64,000 nt of DNA from Paracoccus sp. SCSIO 75233 (GCF_027912675.1 NZ_CP115757.1:2357501-2421500); one strand, 5' to 3'. Shown: positions 17,365 to 27,198, counted from the first letter of the stretch. Program-made: numbers and translations. Notes: generated by a model from the sequence alone, not told the origin.

Positions 17365-18522
17365 ATGACCGCGCAAGCCGCGAAACCGACCGCCTGCCTT
17401 GCCCTTGCGGATGGCACGATTTTCATGGGTCAGGGCTTCGGTGCACCGGGCGAGGTGCTGGCCGAGCTGGTGTTCAACACGGCGATGACCGGCTATCAGG
17501 AGATCATGACCGATCCCAGCTATGCCAGCCAGATCGTTACCTTCACCTTCCCCCATATCGGCAATACCGGCGTCACCGAGCAGGATGACGAGGCCGCGGA
17601 CCCGGTTGCCAGCGGCATCGTGGTCAAATGGGACCCGACGGAGCCGTCGAATTGGCGCGCCACCTCCGACCTGCAGGACTGGATGCGCAAGCGGGGCCGG
17701 GTCGGGATCGGCGGCATCGATACGCGGCGGCTGACGCGCGCGATCCGGCAGCAGGGCAGCCCGCATGTCGTGCTGGCCCATAATGCCGACGGGGAGTTCG
17801 ATATCGAGGCGATGATTGCCCGCGCCAAGGGCTGGCAGGGGCTGGTCGGGCTGGATCTCGCCAAGGAGGTGACCACCCGGCAAAGCTATCGCTGGGACGC
17901 CGGGTTGTGGGAATGGCCGGGCACATTCGGCGCGCCGCGCGAGGACAAGCCGTTCAAGGTCGTGGCGCTCGATTACGGTGCCAAGCGGAATATCCTGCGC
18001 TCGCTGGTTGCCTCGGGCGCTGACGTGACGGTGCTTCCCGCAACCGCCACGGCGGAAGAGGTGCTGGCACATAAGCCGGAGGGCGTGTTCCTGTCGAACG
18101 GTCCCGGCGACCCGGCAGCGACCGGCGAGTATGCGGTTCCGATGATCCGCGAACTGATGGCCCGCGACCTGCCGATTTTTGGTATCTGCCTCGGTCACCA
18201 GATGCTTGCGCTGGCGCTTGGGGCGAAGACCGTGAAGATGGGCCACGGCCATCACGGTGCAAACCATCCGGTGCGGGATGTGGAAACCGGCAAGGTGGAG
18301 ATCACCTCGATGAACCACGGTTTTGCCGTCGATGCGCAAACCCTGCCCAAAGGCGTGCGCGAGACCCATATCAGCCTGTTCGACGGGTCCAACTGCGGCA
18401 TAGCGGTCGACGACAAGCCGGTCTTCTCCGTCCAGTATCACCCGGAGGCGAGCCCCGGCCCACAGGATTCTGCATATCTTTTTACGCGTTTTGCCGACGC
18501 GATGCAGGCTCGTCGGGGCTGA
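17365..18522 (+). CDS. carA: Carbamoyl-phosphate synthase small subunit
   Basis: Glutaminase subunit of carbamoyl-phosphate synthase, 385 residues, feeding ammonia to CarB for arginine and pyrimidine synthesis. The N-terminal CarA domain (FNTAMTGYQEIMTDPSY, IGGIDTRRLTRAIR) is followed by a class I amidotransferase domain with nucleophile Cys in FGICLGHQM and the His/Glu pair in VQYHPEASPGP. AGGAG lies 8 bases before the ATG. carB is not in this window; the next gene is a glycosyltransferase. Confidence 0.97.
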   Translation: MTAQAAKPTACLALADGTIFMGQGFGAPGEVLAELVFNTAMTGYQEIMTDPSYASQIVTFTFPHIGNTGVTEQDDEAADPVASGIVVKWDPTEPSNWRATSDLQDWMRKRGRVGIGGIDTRRLTRAIRQQGSPHVVLAHNADGEFDIEAMIARAKGWQGLVGLDLAKEVTTRQSYRWDAGLWEWPGTFGAPREDKPFKVVALDYGAKRNILRSLVASGADVTVLPATATAEEVLAHKPEGVFLSNGPGDPAATGEYAVPMIRELMARDLPIFGICLGHQMLALALGAKTVKMGHGHHGANHPVRDVETGKVEITSMNHGFAVDAQTLPKGVRETHISLFDGSNCGIAVDDKPVFSVQYHPEASPGPQDSAYLFTRFADAMQARRG

Positions 18523-18581
18523 ACTTAACGCGATTTTAGAAGGCGTTCTGCCAGTCATGACCAAACCTTCAAAGGCTGGTC

Positions 18582-20465
18582 ATGACCCCGGATTCTGCAC
18601 GCAATACAGCATCGCAATCGTACCCCCGACGCACTTCGCCGCGTTCGCCGGTCCGTCAACGTGTGCTGGCCCGGCAGTGGAACTGCCCGATCTTCGATCC
18701 GCGCACTGCCACGCCAGACGCAGAAATGATCGACCGGCTCAGCGTGCGGTTCTGCCTGAAAAATCTGGTCCTTCCCTTGCGGAATCGAGGCGACATCAGC
18801 CTGATTGCAACTGCCAGACCTGAAGCCTTCGGGGAACTGGCGAAACAACTGCCTGCTGGTTTCGGACCAGTGCGCATGGTGCTCGCCTCAGAAACGGACA
18901 TCCACCAAGGTATCATATCGCTCCGCGCGGAGGAGTTGACCCGGCAGGCGGAGTTGAGCGTCCCCGCAAACGAAAGTTGCCGAAGCGGTTCCGCGGTGAC
19001 GATCCGCAGCGCGGTCGTTATTTTGCTGGCCGCAGTTGCTATCTTTGCTTTAGTGACGCCAAAATCGCTGCTGCTTGCAATGACCGGCTGGATCGCAATC
19101 ACGCTGCTGGGCGGAACGACGATCCAGATCCTCGCCTTCATGGCCGCTCATCGACAGCGCCCGATGCAGCGCGCAGCGGGCCTTACCGTCGCAACGGAAG
19201 CCAATGCGCCGCCTGAGTTTCTCGGGAAACTGCCGATCATCTCAGTCATGATCCCGCTTTTTGAGGAGGACCGGGTCACCGGCGAGCTTCTTCGTCGGCT
19301 GGAGCGGCTGGACTATCCGCGCCAATCGACCGACATCGTTCTGGTCGTCGAGGACACAGATCGATGGACACGCGATGCGCTTGCAAAAGCGGATCTCCCC
19401 GGCTGGATCCGCGTCGTCTTTGTTCCGCCCGGGAATGTTCAGACAAAACCTCGCGCCCTCAACTATGCGCTGAATTTCTGCCGTGGGGAGATCATCGGCA
19501 TATGGGACGCGGAGGACCGGCCCGAGCCAGATCAACTGCGCAAGGTCGCGCACACCTTCCACTTCGCGGATGACGATGTCGCCTGCCTTCAGGGTAGGCT
19601 CGATTACTTCAACCCGCGCAGCAACTGGCTCGCCCGCTGTTTCACCATCGAATATGCAAGCTGGTTCCGTGCAATTTTGCCGGGGATTGACCGTCTCGGG
19701 CTGACGATCCCGCTTGGCGGCACAACCATGTTTATCCGCCGCGAGGTCCTGGAGCCGCTCGGCGGTTGGGACGCCTGGAATGTGACCGAGGACGCCGATC
19801 TGGGCGTTCGCCTCTCCCGCCACGGCTGGCGCACGGAAATCATCGAGACAACCACGGATGAGGAGGCGAATTGCCGCCCGACGGCCTGGATCAGACAGCG
19901 ATCACGCTGGATGAAGGGCTATCTGATGACATGGGCAGTGCATATGCGAAACCCGGTGCGTCTTTGCCGTCAGCTTGGCGCCCGGCGTTTCATCGCCCTT
20001 CAGTTTCAGCTTCTCGGATCGGTCTCACAGTCGCTGCTCGCACCGTTGGTCTGGAGCTTCTGGCTGCTTGCATTCGGGTTGCCGCATCCGCTGGCCGAGA
20101 TCGCAAATGGTCGGGCGACAACACTGCTGGTTTCGCTTTTCGTCATCTCGGAGCTTGTGTCGATGGCTGTCAGGTTTTGGGCCGTTCGGGGGAAGCCGCA
20201 CCGTCACCTGTTGCCCTGGGTGCCGCTGACATGCTTCTATTTTCCGATCGGCTGCGTTGCCGCCTGGAAAGCGGTCTACGAAATGGTGACGCGGCCGTTT
20301 TACTGGGACAAGACGGCTCATGGCGTATTCGATGAGGGGGCCGTGGAAACCGTGACGATGGCGACGCACGATGGCATCGCCCTTGTTCCGCTGCGCGGTT
20401 CGATCAAGGAGAGCACGGCGGGCGAACCGGCTCAGCACGAGATACCACTCCACAAGGCAAGCTGA
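18582..20465 (+). CDS. Family 2 glycosyltransferase, cellulose-synthase-like
   Basis: A membrane glycosyltransferase of 627 residues. An N-terminal soluble segment (about 35-130) resembles the small domain found ahead of some alphaproteobacterial transferases. Two helices (about 145-190) lead to the GT2 domain: VMIPLFEEDRV, the nucleotide-sugar Asp block DAEDRPEPDQ, the catalytic TED in NVTEDADLG and the QxxRW motif QRSRWMKGY. Further helices close the protein. It probably makes or exports a beta-linked polysaccharide. No other polysaccharide genes adjoin it; it lies between carA and the convergent glnE. Confidence 0.88.
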   Translation: MTPDSARNTASQSYPRRTSPRSPVRQRVLARQWNCPIFDPRTATPDAEMIDRLSVRFCLKNLVLPLRNRGDISLIATARPEAFGELAKQLPAGFGPVRMVLASETDIHQGIISLRAEELTRQAELSVPANESCRSGSAVTIRSAVVILLAAVAIFALVTPKSLLLAMTGWIAITLLGGTTIQILAFMAAHRQRPMQRAAGLTVATEANAPPEFLGKLPIISVMIPLFEEDRVTGELLRRLERLDYPRQSTDIVLVVEDTDRWTRDALAKADLPGWIRVVFVPPGNVQTKPRALNYALNFCRGEIIGIWDAEDRPEPDQLRKVAHTFHFADDDVACLQGRLDYFNPRSNWLARCFTIEYASWFRAILPGIDRLGLTIPLGGTTMFIRREVLEPLGGWDAWNVTEDADLGVRLSRHGWRTEIIETTTDEEANCRPTAWIRQRSRWMKGYLMTWAVHMRNPVRLCRQLGARRFIALQFQLLGSVSQSLLAPLVWSFWLLAFGLPHPLAEIANGRATTLLVSLFVISELVSMAVRFWAVRGKPHRHLLPWVPLTCFYFPIGCVAAWKAVYEMVTRPFYWDKTAHGVFDEGAVETVTMATHDGIALVPLRGSIKESTAGEPAQHEIPLHKAS

Positions 20466-20486
20466 TCGAACGCGCCAAAATCCAGC

Positions 20487-23342
20487 CTATTCGGCCTGGG
20501 GGTCGTCATCGGCAACCTCTGGCAGCGCGCCGTCTATGATCTCGCCGGCGTCGGCCACGGCATCCGCGAGGCGATTTGCCAACTCATCCAGATCGGCACA
20601 ATCGGTTTCCCGCAGCAGAAACTCCTGCCCCCCGGCCCCCAGATCATCCATATTGATGGCCGTCTCGCTGATCAGCCGCCCGCCAGCCTGAAGCCGCCAC
20701 AAAAAGCGCTGCGCCGACAGCAATTTCTCCACCTGATCGCGGGGAAGGATGTCGTTCCGCGCCCCGGCCCTGAGTTGCGCATCCAGCTTGCGCGCCGGAT
20801 CGGCGCCACGAAGGGCGAAGCTTTGTGCGAGAAGCTCGATATCCTGAAGCCTGCCCTTGCCGATCTTGGCCTCCCAATTGCCGTCCGGGGCCTTGGCGCG
20901 GAAGATCCGCTGCCGCATCTCCGCCAGATCATGCGGAACACGCGCATCGCCGCCATGTTCAGCGAGAACGTCGACCCGGAATGCCTCCACCTCCGCCCCA
21001 AGCGCATCCCCCTCCTCGCCACAACCGGCAATGACACGCGCTCGCGTCAGGGCGAGATGTTCCCACGTCCACGCCTCTGTCATCTGGTAATTGCGGAAGG
21101 ACTGGATGGAGGTCGCCACCGGGCCTTGCCGCCCCGAGGGGCGCAGGCGCATATCCACCTCATACAGCCTGCCAGTCGCGGTCTGCGCGGAAAGCGCCGT
21201 AATCAGCGATTGCGTCAGCCGTGAATACCATGCACGCGGGGCAAGCGGCTTGCGCCCGGCGGATTCATCGACACCATCGGCATCATAGATCACCAGCAGA
21301 TCCAGATCCGACGCCGCATTCAGCCGTTGCGCGCCAAGCGAGCCCATGCCCAGCACGACCGCGCCGCGTCCGGGCGGCGGTCCGTGGCGTTCAGCCAACT
21401 GGTCGACCACAAGCGGCAGCAGCGAGGCAACCGCGGCATCGGCGATGTCGGCATATTCCTGACCGACCTGCGCCGCATCCGACAGGCCCCGCAGGTGATG
21501 AACGCCGACCCGGAATTGCCATTCATGCGCCCAGCGGCGCGCTTCGTCCAGCGCGCGCTCATAGCCGCCGTCGCGCGCCTTCATCTGTTGCGCCAGACGC
21601 TGCGAGAGATCCGCCTTCAATTCGTCCAGACCCGGCCACGGCGCGAAGAAGCTGCCGCCCAGAACCCCGTCCAGCACCTCCGAATGCCGACCGAGATAGG
21701 CGGCGAGGCCCGGTGCGGTTGCGCAGATATCCACGATCAGGTCGATCAGTGAGCGGTTCGCCTCGAACAGCGAAAACAATTGCACACCGGCGGGCAGGCC
21801 CTGAAGGAACCCGTCAAACCGTGACAGGGCCTCCTCGGGATGGGCGGCGCGAGTCATGCGCGACAGCAGGTCCGGCTTGATGCGACGGAATATCTGCTGC
21901 GCCCGCGCGGTCCGGAGTGCCGGGTAGCTGTCCCAGCGGTCAATGATCGCCCGCGCTTCCTCGGAAATCTCCGGCAGGGCTTCGGTCTCGGAGGGCGCGA
22001 AAAACGCGTCCGTCAGCGTTTCCACCCGTTCCAGCCGGTTGCGCAGACGGTCCTTCCAGGCAGCCAGATCGGCCTCGCCCATCATATTGGCGATATTCTC
22101 CAGCCCCTCCTCATCCTTTGGGAGGTCATGGGTCTGGGCATCGTTCACCATCTGAATGCGGTGCTCGATATCGCGATGCTCGCGGTAATGCTCAATGAGC
22201 TCTTCGGCGATATCATCAGGCACCCAGCCTTTCGCGGCAAGTGCCCTGAGGGCGGGAACCGTCGCCCTTTCGCGCAAGTCCGGATCACGGCCACCCGCAA
22301 TCAACTGCCTTGTCTGGGTAAAGAACTCGATCTCGCGGATACCGCCCTGCCCCAGCTTCATATTATGGCCGGGAATGGTCAGCCTGCCACCGAGCCCCTT
22401 GTGATCCCGGATCCTCAGCCGCATGTCGTGGGCGTCCTGTATGGCGGCGAAGTCGAGATGCTTGCGCCAGACAAACGGTCGCAGGTCTGCCAGAAAGCGC
22501 TCGCCCGCTGCCAGATCACCGGCACAGGGACGCGCTTTGATATAGGCCGCACGCTCCCATGTCCTGCCCTCGGCCTCGTAATAGGCAAGCGCGGCGGAGG
22601 CAGACAGGCAGACAGGCGTCACGGCAGCGTCGGGCCGCAGGCGCAGATCGGTGCGGAAAACGTAACCGTGTTCGGTATTGTCAGACAGCGTCGCTGCGGC
22701 CTTGCGGGTCACGCGGATCAGCGCGGCGCGCGCCTCGTGCTGATCGTCATCGCAATAGGCCGCGTCGTCATACAGCACGATCAGGTCGATGTCGGAGCTG
22801 TAATTCAGCTCCCCGGCACCCATCTTGCCCATAGCCATCGCGAAGAGACCGCCAGCATCGGCATCCGTTTCCGGCAGCTTGCCGCGATCGATCTCCTTCC
22901 GCAGATGCGCACGAAGGGCAAGATCGAACGCACGTTCGCCAAGCTCTGTCAGTGCGCCCGTCACCTGCTCCAGACACCAGACGCCGCCCAGATCGGCCAG
23001 GCCAGCCAGAAGCGCCACCCGTCTTTTCGCCCGTCGCAATTCGGGGCCGAGTTCGGCTGCGTCCAGATTTTCCAGACCCTGCAATTCGCGCGCTACCAGA
23101 CCCGAATCAGCCCTAACAAGGGCATCGGGCAGCCATTCACGCTCTTTCTGCATCAGGGACCACAGATAAGGGCTGCATCCCGCTGTGCCGGCGAGAAGAT
23201 CACGGACCCGCTCATCCAGGCCAGAAAAAAGCGCCGCCGCGTCCTGCGCACGAACGCTGTCATGCGGTATCGGGTGGCGGGTCATCGAAGCTGCAAAATC
23301 CATGATCCGAATAAGGCAAGTCATGCGCGTAAGGTCAATCAT
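20487..23342 (-). CDS. glnE: Glutamine synthetase adenylyltransferase/adenylyl-removing enzyme
   Basis: Bifunctional regulator of glutamine synthetase, about 950 residues, like the E. coli enzyme (946). The two nucleotidyltransferase domains are both intact: removase GKMGAGELNYSSDIDLIVLYDD in the N half and transferase GMGSLGAQRLNAASDLDLLVIYD in the C half, each with paired Asp residues for metal. It responds to PII in relatives. The start is unsure; ATGs at 23303 or 23285 would remove 13-19 residues and no ribosome-binding site is clear. It is divergent from bpt. Confidence 0.95.
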   Translation of the reverse strand: MIDLTRMTCLIRIMDFAASMTRHPIPHDSVRAQDAAALFSGLDERVRDLLAGTAGCSPYLWSLMQKEREWLPDALVRADSGLVARELQGLENLDAAELGPELRRAKRRVALLAGLADLGGVWCLEQVTGALTELGERAFDLALRAHLRKEIDRGKLPETDADAGGLFAMAMGKMGAGELNYSSDIDLIVLYDDAAYCDDDQHEARAALIRVTRKAAATLSDNTEHGYVFRTDLRLRPDAAVTPVCLSASAALAYYEAEGRTWERAAYIKARPCAGDLAAGERFLADLRPFVWRKHLDFAAIQDAHDMRLRIRDHKGLGGRLTIPGHNMKLGQGGIREIEFFTQTRQLIAGGRDPDLRERATVPALRALAAKGWVPDDIAEELIEHYREHRDIEHRIQMVNDAQTHDLPKDEEGLENIANMMGEADLAAWKDRLRNRLERVETLTDAFFAPSETEALPEISEEARAIIDRWDSYPALRTARAQQIFRRIKPDLLSRMTRAAHPEEALSRFDGFLQGLPAGVQLFSLFEANRSLIDLIVDICATAPGLAAYLGRHSEVLDGVLGGSFFAPWPGLDELKADLSQRLAQQMKARDGGYERALDEARRWAHEWQFRVGVHHLRGLSDAAQVGQEYADIADAAVASLLPLVVDQLAERHGPPPGRGAVVLGMGSLGAQRLNAASDLDLLVIYDADGVDESAGRKPLAPRAWYSRLTQSLITALSAQTATGRLYEVDMRLRPSGRQGPVATSIQSFRNYQMTEAWTWEHLALTRARVIAGCGEEGDALGAEVEAFRVDVLAEHGGDARVPHDLAEMRQRIFRAKAPDGNWEAKIGKGRLQDIELLAQSFALRGADPARKLDAQLRAGARNDILPRDQVEKLLSAQRFLWRLQAGGRLISETAINMDDLGAGGQEFLLRETDCADLDELANRLADAVADAGEIIDGALPEVADDDPQAE

Positions 23343-23472
23343 CCGCTCAAAAATATCGTTCCGGCGATCTTTGCTTGGCGCGAACGGATTCTGTTGTTAC
23401 CGTCTATACGAAAAGGAAAATTTGATGGTTTTGCATGGCTGCGAATAACTGCGCCGCATATTTGGCCGATGG

Positions 23473-23478
23473 TATAAT
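23473..23478 (+). promoter_or_regulatory. TATAAT -10 element before bpt
   Basis: A perfect TATAAT lies 28 bases before the bpt ATG; the -35 region 17-18 bp upstream is poor (TGCGCC). The leader would be only about 20 bases. Confidence 0.4.
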
Positions 23479-23506
23479 CGCCATCGGCATCACATAGGGT
23501 CGCAGG

Positions 23507-24349
23507 ATGCGTCATACACTGAAACATGCCCCCCAGTTCTACGTCACGGCCCCGCAGCCGTGTCCCTATCTGCATGGCCGCGCGGAACGGAAGCTGTTTA
23601 CCGCGCTGCATGGGGCGAACGCGCAGGAGTTGAACAATGCCCTGTCGCGTCAGGGGTTTCGACGCTCACAAAACGTGCTGTACCGGCCAAGCTGCGAAAG
23701 CTGCGTCGCCTGCATGTCGGCCCGGATCAGGGTGAAGGACTTCAAGCCCAGCCGGACACAACGGCGCATCTTGCGGAAAAGCGCCGATCTCAACCAGCTC
23801 GCGACAAGCGCCTGGGCAACGGAGGAGCAGTTCGAGTTGTTCCGCCGCTATCTCGACGGGCGGCACGCCGATGGCGGCATGGCGGATATGGACATCTTCG
23901 AATTCGCCGCAATGGTCGAGGAAACGCCGGTCCGGACGCGGGTCATCGAATATCGCGGTACGGGTCTTTATCAGGAGATCAGCCCCGAGGCCGATCCCCT
24001 GCTCAGCGATCCCGATCTCGCGGCAGTGTGTCTGACCGATGTGCTGGATGACGGCCTGTCGCTCGTCTACAGTTTTTTCGACCCAAGGCTCAGCGGCCGT
24101 AGCCTTGGCACATATGTGATCCTGGACCACGTCAGGCTCGCGCGCGAAGCCGGGCTTCCTTATGTCTATCTCGGCTACTGGGTGCCGGGCAGCCGCAAGA
24201 TGGACTATAAATCGAAGTTCAGTGCGCTGGAAATCTACAAGGGCGGCGTCTGGCAGGACATCGGCAACCCTGCGGATCACAACGAAGAAGCGCACCCGCT
24301 CGCCGTAGATCCCATTGTCGAACAGGTGGCCCGGATCGACCTGCCGTAA
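23507..24349 (+). CDS. bpt: N-degron transferase, Bpt type (leucyl/arginyl-tRNA-protein transferase)
   Basis: A 280-residue member of the ATE1/Bpt family, which attaches an amino acid from aminoacyl-tRNA to proteins beginning with Asp or Glu and so marks them for ClpAPS degradation. The N-terminal block [15 protein letters not shown] and the cysteine cluster [12 protein letters not shown] are diagnostic; the C-terminal GNAT-like fold contains [30 protein letters not shown]. Bacterial members usually transfer Leu. The second N-degron transferase, Aat, is at 54.4 kb. Confidence 0.93.
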   Translation: MRHTLKHAPQFYVTAPQPCPYLHGRAERKLFTALHGANAQELNNALSRQGFRRSQNVLYRPSCESCVACMSARIRVKDFKPSRTQRRILRKSADLNQLATSAWATEEQFELFRRYLDGRHADGGMADMDIFEFAAMVEETPVRTRVIEYRGTGLYQEISPEADPLLSDPDLAAVCLTDVLDDGLSLVYSFFDPRLSGRSLGTYVILDHVRLAREAGLPYVYLGYWVPGSRKMDYKSKFSALEIYKGGVWQDIGNPADHNEEAHPLAVDPIVEQVARIDLP

Positions 24350-24407
24350 TCGCGCAACAATATTTCAATGATCGGTCATTTTGCGCCATTTTTGCGAAAA
24401 TTGCCCA

Positions 24408-24436
24408 TTGACGCTGTCGCGCAGCACACATAGTTT
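24408..24436 (+). promoter_or_regulatory. Sigma-70-type promoter of ilvI-ilvH
   Basis: TTGACG (24408-24413), 17-bp spacer, TAGTTT (24431-24436). The leader of about 60 bases shows no run of branched-chain codons, so classical attenuation is not supported. Confidence 0.6.
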
Positions 24437-24502
24437 GCGGCGGCGCGGCACGATGTGGCTGTTGTCAGGCGGTCGTAAGGGGCCCGCAATCACAGGATAA
24501 GG

Positions 24503-26257
24503 ATGGGTAACATGTCCCGAAAAATGACGGGTGCGAGAATGGTTGTCGAAGCCTTGCGCGATCAGGGCGTAGACACGGTATTCGGATATCCCGGCGGCGC
24601 GGTACTTCCCATCTATGACGAGTTGTTTCAACAAAACGACATCCAGCATATTCTGGTGCGCCACGAACAGGGCGCGGTCCATATGGCGGAAGGCTATGCC
24701 CGCTCGACCGGCAAGCCGGGCGTGGTTCTGGTTACCTCCGGCCCCGGTGCGACGAATGCCGTGACCGGGCTGACCGACGCGCTGCTGGACTCGATCCCGC
24801 TGATCGTGCTGTCGGGTCAGGTTCCGACCTTCCTGGTCGGCACGGACGGGTTTCAGGAGGCCGATACGGTCGGCATCACCCGCCCCTGCACCAAGCATAA
24901 CTGGCTGGTGAAGGAACCCGCAAAGCTGTCGCCCACGATCCATCAGGCATTTCACGTTGCCACATCGGGCCGACCGGGTCCGGTGCTGATCGACATTCCC
25001 AAAGACGTGCAGTTTGCCGAGGCCGAATATGTCTCGCCGAAGCAGGTCGAGCCGGGTCCGTACCGCCCCAATCGAAAAGGCGATATCGAGGCGATCACCA
25101 AGCTGGTCGAAGCGATGGAAACCGCGGAACGGCCGATCTTCTACACCGGCGGCGGCGTCATCAATTCCGGCCCCGGGGCCAGCCAGCTTCTGCGTGAGCT
25201 TGTCGATGCCACCGGCTTTCCGATCACCTCGACCCTGATGGGGCTCGGGGCGTATCCGGCTTCCGGCAAGAACTGGCTCGGCATGCTGGGGATGCACGGT
25301 ACCTATGAGGCCAATCTGACCATGCATGGCTGCGATCTGATGATTGCGCTCGGCGCGCGGTTCGATGACCGGATTACCGGGCGGGTCAATGATTTCAGCC
25401 CCGGATCTGTCAAGGCGCATGTCGATATCGACCCCTCCTCGATCAACAAGATCATTCATGTCGACATCCCGATTCAGGGTGATGTCGGTCATGTGCTGGA
25501 GGACATGCTGAAGATATGGAAGTCTCGGGGCCGGAAAACCGCCTCCGAAGCGGTCCAGAAATGGTGGGTGCAGATCGAGCAGTGGAAGGGCGCGAACTGC
25601 CTCGCCTACACGAATTCCGATCAGATCATCAAACCCCAGCACGCGCTGCAGCGGCTGGAGGCGCTGACCGCCGGGCAGGACCGCTACATCACCACGGAAG
25701 TCGGTCAGCACCAGATGTGGGCTGCACAGTTCCTCGGCTTTGATGAACCGAACCGCTGGATGACCTCTGGCGGGCTGGGCACGATGGGCTACGGCCTGCC
25801 CGCCTCCATCGGGGTTCAGGTCGCACATCCTGACTCGCTTGTCATCAATATCGCGGGCGACGCCTCCTGGCTGATGAACATGCAGGAGATGGGCACGGCG
25901 GTTCAGTTCCGCGCGCCGGTCAAGCAGTTCATCCTGAACAACGAACGGCTCGGCATGGTGCGCCAGTGGCAGCAATTGCTGCATGGCGAACGCTACAGCC
26001 AGTCCTGGTCGGAAAGCCTGCCCGATTTCGTGAAGATGGCCGAGGCATTCGGCTGCAAAGGGCGGCAGGTCAGCGACCCGGCAGAGCTGGACGATGCGAT
26101 CCGCGAGATGCTGGAATATGACGGTCCGTTCATCCTCGATGTGCTGGTCGAAAAACACGAAAACTGCTTCCCGATGATCCCGTCCGGCAAGCCGCATAAT
26201 GAGATGCTGCTATCGCCCGAGGCCGAGGCATTCAGCGGCGGCGCGGCACTGGTTTAA
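24503..26257 (+). CDS. ilvI: Acetolactate synthase large subunit
   Basis: Catalytic, thiamine-diphosphate-dependent subunit (584 residues) that condenses pyruvate with pyruvate or 2-oxobutyrate, the first step of valine, leucine and isoleucine synthesis. The N-terminal domain has the catalytic Glu in VRHEQGAVHMAEGYAR. The central domain binds FAD, and the C-terminal ThDP site reads IAGDASWLMNMQEMGTA. AGGATAAGG lies before ATG 24503; ATG 24512 is also possible. The regulatory subunit follows 12 bp later. Large-subunit names ilvB and ilvI are both used for this family. Confidence 0.96.
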   Translation: MGNMSRKMTGARMVVEALRDQGVDTVFGYPGGAVLPIYDELFQQNDIQHILVRHEQGAVHMAEGYARSTGKPGVVLVTSGPGATNAVTGLTDALLDSIPLIVLSGQVPTFLVGTDGFQEADTVGITRPCTKHNWLVKEPAKLSPTIHQAFHVATSGRPGPVLIDIPKDVQFAEAEYVSPKQVEPGPYRPNRKGDIEAITKLVEAMETAERPIFYTGGGVINSGPGASQLLRELVDATGFPITSTLMGLGAYPASGKNWLGMLGMHGTYEANLTMHGCDLMIALGARFDDRITGRVNDFSPGSVKAHVDIDPSSINKIIHVDIPIQGDVGHVLEDMLKIWKSRGRKTASEAVQKWWVQIEQWKGANCLAYTNSDQIIKPQHALQRLEALTAGQDRYITTEVGQHQMWAAQFLGFDEPNRWMTSGGLGTMGYGLPASIGVQVAHPDSLVINIAGDASWLMNMQEMGTAVQFRAPVKQFILNNERLGMVRQWQQLLHGERYSQSWSESLPDFVKMAEAFGCKGRQVSDPAELDDAIREMLEYDGPFILDVLVEKHENCFPMIPSGKPHNEMLLSPEAEAFSGGAALV

Positions 26258-26269
26258 GGAGACGAGATC

Positions 26270-26827
26270 ATGGCACTGAACATCAAGAAAGGCTCGTCCA
26301 GCCACGCCGCGTATGATCTGCGCGACCCGAACGCCAACGTCGAAGAACGTCATACCCTCGCCGTTATCGTGGAGAACGAACCGGGCGTGCTGGCCCGCGT
26401 GATCGGGCTGTTTTCCGGTCGTGGCTACAATATCGACAGCCTGACCGTGGCCGAAACCGATCACGAGGGCCATTTGTCGCGAATTACCATTGTCACCAGC
26501 GGCACGCCGGAGGTGATCGAACAGATCAAGGCGCAGCTGGGCCGGATCGTGACGGTTCATGACGTGCATGACCTGACCTCCGAAGGGCCGAGTGTCGAAC
26601 GCGAGCTGGGGCTGTTCAAGGTCACCGGCGCGGGCGATCAGCGGGTAGAAGCGCTCCGCATTGCCGAGATTTTCCGCGCCAATGTGGTTGATTCGACGCT
26701 GAAAAGCTTCGTGTTCGAAATCACCGGCGCACCGGAAAAGCTGGATGCCTTCGCGGATCTGATGCGCCCTCTCGGCCTGTCGGATCAGGCGCGAACCGGG
26801 GTTGCGGCTCTGGCTCGGGGCGTTTAG
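26270..26827 (+). CDS. ilvH: Acetolactate synthase small (regulatory) subunit
   Basis: The 185-residue regulatory subunit that stimulates the large subunit and confers feedback inhibition by valine. The ACT domain is at about residues 28-100 (HTLAVIVENEPGVLARVIGLFSGRGYNIDSLTV) and a second ACT-like domain fills the C half. A short N-terminal extension of about 25 residues precedes the ACT domain. The stop codon overlaps the stop of the convergent gene by 4 bp (TTAG). Confidence 0.96.
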   Translation: MALNIKKGSSSHAAYDLRDPNANVEERHTLAVIVENEPGVLARVIGLFSGRGYNIDSLTVAETDHEGHLSRITIVTSGTPEVIEQIKAQLGRIVTVHDVHDLTSEGPSVERELGLFKVTGAGDQRVEALRIAEIFRANVVDSTLKSFVFEITGAPEKLDAFADLMRPLGLSDQARTGVAALARGV

Positions 26828-27198
26828 CGCCGCCCCGAACTCATCGCCGCACCAAGCTTGACCTCCGCCCCGGCGTCGTTGTCCGCCGCGCGCGTCGACG
26901 TTCCGTCAATCGCCGTCCCCGCCACCAGCCTCAAATGCGAGGCCGGGCGGTTGGTCTGTCCAAGCAGTGCCTCCGGCAGTGAAGGACATGCGCCGGTCGC
27001 CACGACCGTCGCGGATGATGCACGCCGCAGGCCCTCGGCATCCTCGCATTCGAAATCCATCAAATCCCCTGCAGCCGGCCATTTGGCAGGCACGGTCAGG
27101 TTGTCTGCGCCGTCAAGAAATGCCAGCGCGCCCTGATCTTCACACCATATCACTGCCTTTTCGCTGCTTTCATCACTCCAAATTACTACGCCTATCAT
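26824..27198 (-). CDS. Conserved hypothetical protein (Rhodobacteraceae-type)
   Basis: A 124-residue cytoplasmic protein with no domain that I can name. ATG 27198 follows AGGAGACAGC, which fixes the start. The N half is compact (MIGVVIWSDESSEKAVIWCEDQ, then LAFLDG, GDLMDFECED) and looks like a small beta-fold; the C-terminal 50 residues are Ala/Gly/Asp-rich and probably disordered. I believe similar proteins occur in related genera. It is convergent with ilvH and stands alone. No function can be assigned. Confidence 0.7.
   Translation of the reverse strand: MIGVVIWSDESSEKAVIWCEDQGALAFLDGADNLTVPAKWPAAGDLMDFECEDAEGLRRASSATVVATGACPSLPEALLGQTNRPASHLRLVAGTAIDGTSTRAADNDAGAEVKLGAAMSSGRR

Noticed and set aside
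24437..24502. Attenuator-type leader peptide before ilvI
   Set aside because: No short frame rich in Ile, Val or Leu codons and no terminator/antiterminator pair is visible.
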